A stretch of 64,000 bases of DNA from Gibbula magus. Its lineage: Eukaryota > Mollusca > Gastropoda > Trochida > Trochidae. Positions 11,127 through 21,303 of this stretch are shown piece by piece (position 1 is the stretch's first letter; each line of letters starts with the position of its first letter). Made by a program: the position numbers and the translations under genes. The notes below the pieces were generated by a model. The model was not told the DNA's origin. It searched no databases and saw only the letters and a list, made by a program, of their open reading frames with translations. The stretch is taken from the NCBI GenBank assembly GCA_936450465.1, contig OW388302.1, positions 60,858,328 to 60,922,327 of the forward strand. Reading direction: 5' to 3'.

Positions 11127-11282
11127 CAGTGGACTGGACCCAGAGGGTCTGGATTTTTGCATGGGCGCGTATGGGAGGGGGGGGGGGGGGGGGGATTGGA
11201 CCTTCACCCCCCCCCCCCCCCCCCCCCCCTCTTTTTCCATTGGTGGATCCTGCCCCTTTCAAAATCCCTGGATCAGTCACTG
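11127..11282 (+). mobile_element. Short inverted-repeat element in the 3' UTR, unit 1
   Basis: It begins CAGTGGACTGG and ends CCCTGGATCAGTCACTG. The better preserved copy in unit 2 begins CAGTGGCGGA and ends TCCGTCACTG, which is a familiar hAT-like terminal sequence. It starts 8 bp after the stop codon. It contains 18 G (11177-11194) and 23 C (11207-11229), able to form a G/C hairpin in the transcript. Confidence 0.65.
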
Positions 11283-12510
11283 GAGCGTACAGCATGAAGG
11301 GATTGTTACCTCGTCACGTTTATTCAGTACAGAGTGCACTTTAGTTTTTTACCCTGATCACTGAGCAACACGTGACTTCGTTTGATTGGCCGACTTGTGT
11401 GTCGGGTTCTCAAATCAAATGCTGTGATTGGACAGATGGCCATATGGACCCAGTTACGTCACATAATCAATTAAATATTAAATATGATCTATAGAAACGT
11501 GGTTGAGGCAAATATCAATGCTAACGGCCATAATAAAATCAACGCTCGAGTCATCTTTGTTTAGAAACATCAATGCGCAAGTGTTAAATCAAACGCAACT
11601 CATGTGATCGATCAAGTTAGGAATAGTCAGGCCTTCTCCGATATACAGCTGATTATTGTCTCACCATTAAGCAACAGACACAAGCGATGATGGTGGGATA
11701 CTACTTGACATTCATTCCAGCAGCCATCTTTCCCCACAACTTATAACTCGCGCCGGACTTTTCTGTAGAGCTCTATGCATTTCAGATGTAAATATACGCT
11801 GCTATACGCGCACAGAAACGTTAATGATTGAGCAAGGTTTAAATTCGTCAGTAATTGAAACTGCCACGAGCTATAACTCGCGGGATAAGTTGTCCAGCAT
11901 TGGGTCTCAAAAGTCTCTGATGTTGTATTCTGAATATATGATTATTTTATTTCAAAATAAGTCTTCTCTCAAACTAAACTATTTGTTTTATTAGGAGATC
12001 TACAGAGCTACTTCTGTAGATCTGATGACTGAAGAATCAAAGCCCACTGTGTTGGTTAAGAAAACAGTTGAAATAGAAACTGATTTCAACCCCAGTGTCC
12101 TGTCAGTCTATTGGTTATTGCAAATATGAGTGAACACAAAATGACTCTCGACAATAGCGACAATTCTTGTTGTTAGAAAAAACAATCAACTGTATGTCAA
12201 CTATTTTACTGCACATCACGTCACCTCACAAACCAAATGTTAGTTTCTTGATGAGACTTCTTATAGTGCTAACTTCTACATGATTGTTTTTATTGGTGAG
12301 TGTATAGGTGCCTTACTTTAATATCTTTCATGAAGCTAATTCCCTTGATTATAATGAATGAAGTTAACATAATCGCATCCCTCCATCAATACATCATTAA
12401 AACAAATCGCTTTGATAAAGTATCTTAGATAGGTCTTTGAAGTGCATTTAGAAGTGGTATGCACAAGAACGGGGGGATTTGTCTTGATAGTGGCTTCTTT
12501 AGTGTGGGGA

Positions 12511-12593
12511 CGCACGACGTTCCGGAGTATATGCTCACTCCTTCATCAGGTGGAATGATGAAGGGGTGAGCATGTGCTCCAGGGCGTCGTGTG
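12511..12593. repeat. Inverted pair of hammerhead-like sequences
   Basis: Arms 12511-12548 and 12556-12593 are inverted copies. On the minus strand the left arm reads CCAC-CTGATGA-A-GGAGT...ACTCC-G-GAAC-GTC-GTG, close to a type-I hammerhead with flanking CAC/GTG stem I. The right arm on the plus strand has AATGATGA and AGGGCGTC, that is, a decayed core. This resembles the 3' ends of Penelope-like elements joined in opposite orientation. Confidence 0.45.
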
Positions 12594-12699
12594 TTTTCGC
12601 GTTGAAGAAGTTGTTGTCCAGAGGGACTTCCTGTTCTTGGATGATCGTGTTTGTAGTTCTAATGATCAACGTAGTGGAAGTGGAACTGCAAAGAATTTT

Positions 12700-12862
12700 T
12701 CGTTAGCAACAATCATGTACGCATGTTAACTATGCTTTAGTTTGTCATGCTTATGTCCAGTTCCTGTGTGTTAGTTATTACATGTATGTATTCGTGAAGT
12801 GTCAACATAAGCAAAGGTTTGCTTGTTTACCGAGCCAGATTCTTTATGAATAAAAATATGAA
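12700..12862 (+). mobile_element. 5'-truncated CR1-like LINE, 3' end only
   Basis: The stretch ending CATAAGCAAAGGTTTGCTTG ... GAATAAAAATATG matches the terminal bases of the CR1-like element in unit 3 (62560-62637), including the shared TTATGAATAAAAATATG tail. No coding sequence remains. Confidence 0.65.
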
Positions 12863-12914
12863 AGAACTTGACATTGACATACTCGTGTTTCTTCATTTTC
12901 GTTAAAAGTATATT

Positions 12915-13236
12915 TAGCACAATGATTGCAATACGTTAGGTATGTTAATTTAAAGGTAGGGTGTTTTATATGTGCACAATGATTGCAATACGTTAGGTGT
13001 GTTAATTTAAAGGTAGGGTGTTATATATGTGCACAATGATTGCAATATGTTAGGTTGTTAATTTAAAGGTAGGGTGTGATATATGTACACAATGATTGCA
13101 ATACGTTAGGTGTGTTAATTTAAAGGTAGGGTGTGGTATATGTACACAATGACTGCAATACGTTAGGTGTGTTAATTTAAAGGTAGGGTGTGGTATATGT
13201 GCACAATGATTGCAATACGTTTGGTGTGTTAATATA
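12915..13236 (+). repeat. 57-bp satellite array, left block
   Basis: Five to six copies of the monomer described for 13676-15762, separated from it by a 440-bp insertion. Confidence 0.85.
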
Positions 13237-13675
13237 ATAATAATGAGGATACTTATATCGCGCTGAACTCCACAACACAAAGGACCATGCTCAAAGCGCT
13301 ACACACATTATTACCCTGGTGTAAGGACCAACATCGTTCCTTTTTCATTCTCAACTCCCTTTGGAGTATGCAACCTGGGCTGCCAATTACGGCGCTCCAA
13401 GGTTATCTGTCACATTGCCTGCACTTCCAAACCAGGTACTCAATTGTACTGCTGAGTGAACAGAGGCACATTTCGAATAAAGTCCCTTGCCCAAGGTGAC
13501 ACCACGAGCCTCTCAACTCATGTCTCAGCGTGGGGCAGGGAATCACCCTTCAAACTCTCAGTTTTCATTCAGCAATGAGGCGGGTAACCCACCCATCCAG
13601 CGAGCCACGCCCGTTGTTGCTGGACTTAACTGATAGCGGTCGACTGAGCTATGCACAGGACCACGTGCCACCACC
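13237..13675 (-). mobile_element. Insertion inside the 57-bp satellite
   Basis: About 440 bp unrelated to the satellite interrupts it. It starts near AATAATGAGGATACTTATA and ends near ACGTGCCACCACCTATAA. The minus strand has ATAGCTCAGTCGACC, close to a tRNA A box, so a tRNA-derived SINE read on the minus strand is possible. I could not define a target duplication. Confidence 0.4.
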
Positions 13676-15762
13676 TATAAAGGTAGGGTGTGGTATATGT
13701 GCACAATGATTGCAATACATTAGGTGTGTTAATTTAAAGGTAGGGCGTTATATATGTGCACAATGATTGCAATACGTTAGGTGTGTTTATTTAAAGGTAG
13801 GGTGTGGGATATGTGCACAATGATTGAAATACGTTGGGTGTGTTAATTAAAAGGTAGGACGTTATATATGTGCGCAATGATTGCAATACGTTAGGTGTGT
13901 TAATTTAAAGGTAGGGTGTGATATATGTGCACAATGATTGCAATACGTTAGGTATGTTAATTTAAAGGTAGGGTGTGATATAATAATGTGCACTCTGATT
14001 GCAATATGTTAGGTGTGTTAATTTAAAGGTAGGGTGTGGTATATGTGCACAATGATTGCAATACGTTGATGTGTTAATTTAAAGGTAGGTTGTGGTATAT
14101 GTGCACAATGATTGCAATACGTTGATGTGTTAATTTAAAGGTAGGGTGTGATATAATAATGTGTGGTATATGTGCACAATGATTGCAATACGTTGATGTG
14201 TTAATTTAAAGGTAGGGTGTGGTATATGTGCACAATGATTGCAATACGTTGATGTGTTAAGTTAAAGGTTGGCTGTGTTATATGTGCACACTGATTATAA
14301 TACGTTAGGTATGTTAATTTAAAGATAGGGTGTGATATAATAATGTGCACAATGATTGCAATATGTTAGGTGTGTTAATTTAAACGTAAGGTGTTATATA
14401 TGTGCACAATGATTGCAATACGTCAGGTGTGTTAATTTAAAGGTAGAGTGTGGTATATGTGCACAATGATTGCAATACGTCAGGTGTGTTAATTTAAAGG
14501 GTAGGGTGTGGTATATGTGCATAATGATTGCAATACGTTAGGTGTGTCAATTTAAAGGTAGGGTGTGGTATATGTGCACAATGATTGCAATACGTTAGGT
14601 GTGTCAATTTAAAGGTAGGGTGTGATATATGTGCACAATGATTGCAATACGTTAGGTGTGTTAATTTAATGGTAGGGTATGGTATATGTGCACAATGATT
14701 GCAATACGTTAGGTGTGTTAATTTAAAGGTAGGGTGTGGTATATGTGCACAATGATTGCAATACGTTAGGTGTGTCAATTTAAAGGTAGGGTGTGATATA
14801 TGTGCACAATGATTGCAATACGTTAGGTGTGTTAATTTAAAGGTAGGGTGTGATATATGTGCACAATAATTGCAATACGTTAGGTGTGTTAATTTAAAGG
14901 TAGAGTGTGGTATATGTGCACAATGATTGCAATACGTTAGGTGTGTTAATTTAAAGGTAGGGTGTGATATATGTGCACAATGATTGCAATACGTTAGGTG
15001 TGTTAATTTAAAGGTAGAGTGTGGTATATGTGCACAATGATTGCAATACGTTAGGTTTGTTAATTTAAAGGTAGGGTGTGATATATGTGCACAATGATTG
15101 CAATACGTTAGGTGTGTTAATTTAAAGCTAGGGTGTGGTATATGTGCACAATGATTGCAATACGTTAGGTGTGTTAATTTAAAGGTAGGGTGTGATATAT
15201 GTGCACAATGATTGCAATACGTTAGGTGTGTTTATCTAAAGGTAGGGTGTGGTATATGTGCACAATGATTGCAATACGTTAGGTGTGTTAATTCAAAGGT
15301 AGGGTGTGGTATATGTGCACAATGATTGCAATACGTTAGGTGTGTCAATTTAAAGGTAGGGTGTGGTATATGTGCACAGTGATTGCAATACGTTAGGTGT
15401 GTCAATTTAAAGGTAGGGTGTGGTATATGTGCACAATGATTGCAATACGTTAGGTGTGTCAATTTAAAGGTAGGGTGTGGTATATGTGTACAGTGATTGC
15501 AATACGTTAGGTGTGTTAATTTAAAGGTAGGGTGTGAAAAATGTTCACAATGATTATAATACGTTAGGTATGTTAATTTAAAGGTAGGGTGTGATAAATG
15601 TGCACAATGATTATAATACGTTAGGTGTGTTAATTTAAAGGTAGGGTGTGGTATATGTGCACAATGATTGCAATACGTTAGGTGTGTTAATTTAAAGGTA
15701 GGGTGTGGTATATGTGCACAATGATTGCAATACGTTAGGTGTGGCAATTTAAAGGTAGGGTG
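13676..15762 (+). repeat. 57-bp satellite array, main block (unit 1)
   Basis: About 36 copies of a 57-bp monomer containing AAAGGTAGGGTGTGGTATAT, GTGCACAATGATTGCAATAC and GTTAGGTGTG. Because 57 is a multiple of three, the minus strand stays open with a 19-residue repeat; this is an artefact. Unit 2 has only about four copies (37494-37712), so the array expanded here or contracted there. Confidence 0.95.
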
Positions 15763-18700
15763 AGCTGATCCATGGTCACTTTCGGGATTCATTTAAATGG
15801 GATTTCAATTTGACAAATACCCAATTTTAAGTTTCTCAAATCACCACAAAAACTACTTATGTACGGGTTTTTAATCACACCAAGTACTGTCGACAAACAA
15901 TTCACTAAAGTCACTGAAACGTATATGCCTGGTTTGACGTCACTCCCGGCGCTTGGACATCCGCGTACATGAAATTTCAACATGTTTTAGCACCTTTTTA
16001 ACTGTCATTTTAACAAATTAATATTCACCAAAACAACCTAAATCGTCGACATATCGAATCCTCAGATATCTAACTTGGTAATTTCGCAAATGACATTTAC
16101 ATGATTATTGTATACACATGTGATTTGGTATATTTCAAATACCCAATGATCTGATGTGACCGTAACAATTCATTACAAAGCTTTTTAATGTGACACCGGG
16201 CAACGATGTTCCTGACCCGCGCAACAGGCGAACAGGTGGCCAAGCGGTACCGGCCAAGCACGCAGTTGTGCTGTACTCAAACTCGGTTGTAAACGTTGTC
16301 TTAGCAATTAATTGCATGTGTATATTGTTTAGATTTTATGTCCATTTGATTCCGATATATAGTGTACAAAGAGATAATAATTTGTCGTTCACTACAATAA
16401 TACATTGCAGTTTCACATTCACATCAAGTGACATTCGTATTTTAAAATGAATTCATGTCTGTGAGTTATCAATACTTTCAGACAAGGTATGAGCTATTCA
16501 CAAAAGAAAGACTGCCATTATAGCACAAATGCGATAATTACATTTTGCTTTACTGTACCTGGGAGACAGAAGTGCAAGTATTATACAGATGATTAAACTA
16601 TGTCTGCATGTTGAAACATTATGCGTAAAACAAGAATTAATGATGGAACTTATACCCCACTCCCGGTCTCATTGCTATGGTTTCTGTTGTTACAAGTGTA
16701 GGTCACCTACACTTATTTCTGATATACCTACACTTTTTCTGATATACCTACACTTTTCTAATATACCTACACTCTGCGCCTCGTAAGGATCCCGCGGGGA
16801 AAACTGTAGAGTATTATTTGGTACACATTAGGAAAACTATGGATATATCTCTCACATACACAGTTTTTCCGGTACATAACAATACACCATAAGTTAAAAC
16901 AATTAATACCATACAAATTTTAAAAAATCATCAAAATCCTTGAAGACAGAGGAGAGGATCACGATCCTATTGCATATGAATCCCAGATTTTTACCCGCAT
17001 ATTTGTTTCATCATTCAAATTTGAACATGAACATGAGGAGTCATCAATTATTAAAAGTTTTGTCTTCAAATCAAATGAAAACAGTGTGGGATAACATAGT
17101 AAATCGAAGAGTTAACAATATCCGTAATGGTATTGTTCTCCCAAAAGACAACCAATTTGTTTAATGGCTTTCTGATAAAGTGAAAAGCTATATTGAACAT
17201 TGGGTAATTGAAGTAACCAAACAATGTTACAAGAAGAGAAGAAAAGAAGAAGAAGAAAAATATTTTATTAACGTGTCACACGTTATTATTAAAACAGATC
17301 ATATATTTACAAAATCAGTTACAAAAAAAAACATTCAGCCTTGAAGGCTTATGAGACACGAGATTCATAAAACTTAAAATATGGTAGGATAAAAACAGGT
17401 ACATTGCTAAAATGTCGTGATGACAGATGTGGTACTGACACAGGTGTTCCTCCTTGTGTCTTCTGATACCATCGTTGATAATAGACAAATACCTTAGGCT
17501 TTTTTTTATCTTTTATCATGTTGATATAACTGATATCAGAAGACAGTCGGGTGATATTCTCTATAAAATGTGTAGAGTCTATAGCTATACATCAGTATGT
17601 CTTTCTAACGCTATGTTAAAGGATGCCCGGCACTGCGGTTGTGAACCAACTCTTTGCTTGGAGTTCTACACGTGTGTGTGTGCACGTGGTTATGAAGATT
17701 TAACCAATATTATACACAAAGGGTCTACAATAAGAATATTGTAAGGGATCAGTATGTCTTTCTAACGCTATGTTAAAGGATGCCCAAAACTGCGGTTGTG
17801 AACCAACTCTTCGCTTGAAGTTCTACACGTGTGTGCTCACGTGGTTATGAATATTTAACCAATATTATACACAAAGGGTCTACAATAAGAATATTGTAAG
17901 GGGTACTCTATTCAAGTATTCGTCTAAGCTACTCCCCAGACAATTGTTAAAGCAAAGTTACTGATATACACCATTGTTCTTCGCCAGAAGCGTCAATCAC
18001 ACAGGGATGTACATCCTATAGACTTGCATGTTAAATAGCTCTTGCGTGAATAATTTTCATGTAATTAGTGTTTGTCAATAAACTCTAAAATCTGTACCAA
18101 AATATAGGAAATATAATTTTTCTGATAATTATTAAGAAATCTACCCCTTATTAAAAATCACATATACAACACTCCGATTAGGTTTAAAATGGCCGTCAAT
18201 GGGACATTATAATCACAAGTTGAATATACGATGTTTAAACAAGTGTCATTCGAAAACTAATCAACTGATATATGACAGGTAATTATGTACATATAACCGA
18301 GATGATTACCAATCTGTCTGCAAAATATGACAGCAAAGAGACTTTAACTTAATTTATGAACATTATTCCCGCAAGAGCTATATAACATGTAAGTATATGG
18401 GATTACGTCACATGTACGTAATATGGCCACCCGCTGTATGTCCCTTAGAAATATCTTTTAAAAGACCTTTACCTAATATAGACCTCCCCAGGGAGGGGTG
18501 CGTCCTGACGCCCTCGGTTATATTTATATCAGAGTAGTATACATATGTAATAAGGTGAGTTCTATATTGGCACCTGTATAAACATTTACACATTTTCTTA
18601 TTGTGTTTTATTAGAATATGATAGTAATGATACAAATTTATAAATATTGGGATGTGTATATAGATGTTAATATGTCTTTATATACATATGGCGGTAAGCT

Positions 18701-18889
18701 TCATACACGAAGGAAAAAATATTTGTCTTCAAACTCAAATTGCATATTTAAAACATTCTATCATCTCTGTTCAATCAATCACATCTATCTGTTTCTACCT
18801 GGAAATCATGAGATAAGCAACAACAGTTTTGTAAGGGAGATACTAAATTTCCGAATTTTTAACGAGGATGACATTAATTAAATTCAGAT
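15763..18889 (+). other. Intergenic region, unit 1
   Basis: Aligned with 37713-41190. It contains a tRNA A-box-like motif (TGGCCAAGCGG, 16238-16248), a small ~20-bp tandem of GATATACCTACACTT (16700-16770), a purine tract (17225-17270) and the 157-bp tandem at 17593. Short open frames, for example 16940-17164, are not conserved between the two units and are not called. Confidence 0.5.
17593..17906 (+). repeat. 157-bp tandem duplication, two copies (unit 1)
   Basis: CAGTATGTCTTTCTAACGCT recurs at 17593 and 17750. Unit 2 has three copies of the same 157-bp unit (39761, 39918, 40075). Confidence 0.85.
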
Positions 18890-19270
18890 ACAGTTTTATC
18901 ATACACAATCATCATATTATAACACGTTTTTGGTCATCTTTTGGATGGCATATATTTACTATTTTCAACCAATATTTTATCAATTCAATTCATTTAATGT
19001 AGAAAGAAAATCTGCCAAATTTCACGATAGACCATTATATTTGAAATAGTAACTTTCACACCGAGATATCTTTTAGTAACAAAGAATACACCTTTTCTAA
19101 TACATCAAATGTTCGGAGTTCCCAAATCTCAGAGCCGAGTAGAAGAATTGAGCTAATCTGAGCATCTAAAATTCTAAATAAGGATTTATATGACATGTCG
19201 CCTAAACATTAATATATCTTACAACCTCAATCAGTATCTTCTTTGCGCAGATGCAATTCTAGCATGCAGG
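18890..19270 (-). pseudogene. Relic of LINE ORF2 (C-terminal region), unit 1
   Basis: Read on the minus strand, fragments ILLLGSEIWELRTFDVLEKV and PKTCYNMMIVYDK match [20 protein letters not shown] and [13 protein letters not shown] of the intact LINE at 28229-31792. Stops and frameshifts are frequent. The same relic lies at 41200-41520, so the insertion predates the duplication and an old relative of the 2A-LINE was already in this locus. Confidence 0.65.
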
Positions 19271-20304
19271 GACAACGATAGGTGCTTTGTAAAATGATAA
19301 TAAAAAATAAAGGAACACTCGTTGATGAAAGTAAAAATACCCCCGGCAAACCTCGGATATTTGTAACATTCATTAACTCGTGTTGATATATTTGGGTGAT
19401 GTGCTCTCTTCAGTGTATTATGTAATTACTAGTGTCCAATCTATACAAAAAATATTTTCTCGCCGCCATTTATTGACATTGGTATGTAGCCGGACCGTTG
19501 GTCGATGGAATAAAAGCGTCGCCTCCTTTTGAAATTTTTTTTAAATAGAAACAGTGTATGCAGAATCAATTATATACTTCAAGCGTATTGTACGAAGATA
19601 TTGTATTTTTTTTAGCTATACAGTGTATATTTGTTGTATTATGATTAACAGAATATATGATGACAAAGATGGAAAGTAAATACATTTTTTACAACTGTTA
19701 TATTCTCAGAGTCAGAATGTCCATGTACTATTACGTAGATAAATTTATGAAGACAGTCGTTCAAATCCCTGTTGAAAAGGAGAAAGGAGACTGGTGAACC
19801 GTAACACATCGATCGAGGCTTGACAGAAGTTGTGTTCAGTGCAATGACATTCCCCTCCACCACCGAGAGAACAGGCCAGTCCTCATGTGACTGATAACAA
19901 ACCCAATGTGACGCTGTGCCACGCCAGTCGCTAGGCATCAATGGTGATATTCTTTCTTTGAGCTCAGTGGCGGATCTAGAAGAGGAGTGTGGGGAGTTGG
20001 TCAGCCAGCGCTGCCTTTGTAGGCTACTCTAGACATGGTATCACTAATGTGGCTTAGTGTCAACTGAATAGTGAATACCTGGGGTTTTCAACAATCGTCA
20101 TATTTACTATGGATGCTCATCTGTCCTCATTGTTCGTGCTATATTCTCCAGGGAGTTTACTGGAAAACAACATGTTTGTCGAAGATCTAACACGTTTTAC
20201 ACATACTTGCTATGTAGCATGAATCTCTATCCATTATTCATCCTGGGCTTCCCGTTGATTGATGCTACCCTCCAAAACTAATTGCAGTTTAATGTTCAAG
20301 CCAG
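19271..20304 (+). other. Spacer before the 30-bp array
   Basis: No gene seen. At 19965-19980 is CAGTGGCGGATCTAGA, the terminal sequence of the hAT-like short element family, without a recognisable partner end. An open frame on the minus strand (19645-19941) has no recognisable features. Confidence 0.5.
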
Positions 20305-21303
20305 GACAACACGTGGGTTTATCTCCCCATCCAAGATTACCCGTGGATTGATGTCCCCATCCAAGAATACCCGTGGATTGATGTCCCCATCCAAGATTAC
20401 CCGTAAATTGATGTCCCCATCCAAGATTACCCGTGGGTTTATCTGCCCATCCAAGATTACCCGTGGGTTTATCTCCACATCCAAGATTACCCGTGGATTG
20501 ATGTCCCCATCCAAGATTACCCGCGGGTTTATCTCCCCATCCAAGATTACCCGTGGGTTTATCTCCCCATCCAAGATTATCCGTAAATTGATGTCCCCAT
20601 CCAAGATTACCCGTGGGTTTATCTCCCCATCCAAGATTACCCGTGGGTTTATCTCCCCATCCAAGATTACCCGTGGGTTTATCTCCCCATCCAAGATTAT
20701 CCGTAAATTGATGTCCCCATCCAAGATTACCCGTAAATTGATGTCCCCATCTAAGATTACCCGTGGGTTTATCTCCCAATCCAAGATTACCCGTGGGTTT
20801 ATCTGCCCATCCAAGATTACCCGTGGGTTTATCTCCACATCCAAGATTACCCGTGGATTGATGTCCCCATCCAAGATTACCCGCGGGTTTATCTCCCCAT
20901 CCAAGATTACCCGTGGGTTTATCTCCCCATCCAAGATTATCCGTAAATTGATGTCCCCATCCAAGATTACCCGTGGGTTTATCTCCCCATCCAAGATTAC
21001 CCGTGGGTTTATCTCCCCATCCAAGATTACCCGTGGGTTTATCTCCCCATCCAAGATTATCCGTAAATTGATGTCCCCATCCAAGATTACCCGTAAATTG
21101 ATGTCCCCATCTAAGATTACCCGTGGGTTTATCTCCCAATCCAAGATTACCCGTGGGTTTATCTCCCCATCCAAGATTATCCTTAAATTGATGTCCCCAT
21201 CCAAGATTACCCGTAAATTGATGTCCCCAACCAAGATTACCCGTGGGTTTATCTCCCAATCCAAGATTACCCGCGGATTGATGTCCCCATCCAAGATTAC
21301 CCT
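20305..21303 (+). repeat. 30-bp minisatellite with 360-bp higher-order period
   Basis: About 33 monomers built from ATCCAAGATTACCCGTGGGT and a short second half, in two main types (TTTATCTCCCC and TTGATGTCCCC endings). A block of 12 monomers from about 20440 is repeated at 20800 with the same order of variants (for example TGCCC and CCACA variants). Three reading frames stay open across the array because the monomer is 30 bp and stop-free. A 10-base insertion in the unit 1 flank equivalent (109-118) breaks the 388-codon frame, arguing against coding. Confidence 0.95.

Larger units (their letters stand above)
11283..12910 (+). other. Downstream flank of gene copy 1
   Basis: Aligned with 36394-37493 up to about 12075; the segment about 12075-13020 is missing in unit 2. 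It contains a possible polyadenylation signal AATAAA (11532-11537; changed to AATTAA in unit 2), a hammerhead-like inverted pair (12511-12593) and a CR1-like 3' end (about 12700-12862). No protein gene seen. Confidence 0.5.
1..21288 (+). repeat. Segmental duplication unit 1
   Basis: Position 61 aligns with 21289, 1411 with 22628, 3375 with 24480, 6827 with 26721, 10860 with 35977, and 15780-19480 with 37730-41840, all in the same orientation and order. The unit therefore contains an upstream flank, a three-exon gene, a downstream flank, a 57-bp satellite and a terminal 30-bp minisatellite. Boundaries are arbitrary because the repetition is head-to-tail; I set them at the end of the 30-bp array. 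Differences from unit 2 are almost all insertions, deletions and changes in tandem-repeat number. Confidence 0.85.

Noticed and set aside
11088..11364. Overlapping Pro/Gly-rich frames after exon 3
   Set aside because: They are produced by the poly-G and poly-C runs of the short element in the 3' UTR.
12021..12045. Another hammerhead candidate (CTGATGACTGAAGAATC)
   Set aside because: CTGATGA is present, but no stem II or GAAA and no pairing flanks.
15232..15792. 186-codon frame with a 19-residue repeat (TFKLTHLTYCNHCAHIPHP)
   Set aside because: Exact consequence of the 57-bp satellite period; frames are disrupted wherever the monomer length varies.
20305..21303. CRISPR-like array
   Set aside because: Repeats are contiguous with no unique spacers, and the DNA is eukaryotic; the same applies to the 32-bp arrays at 5595 and 44269.
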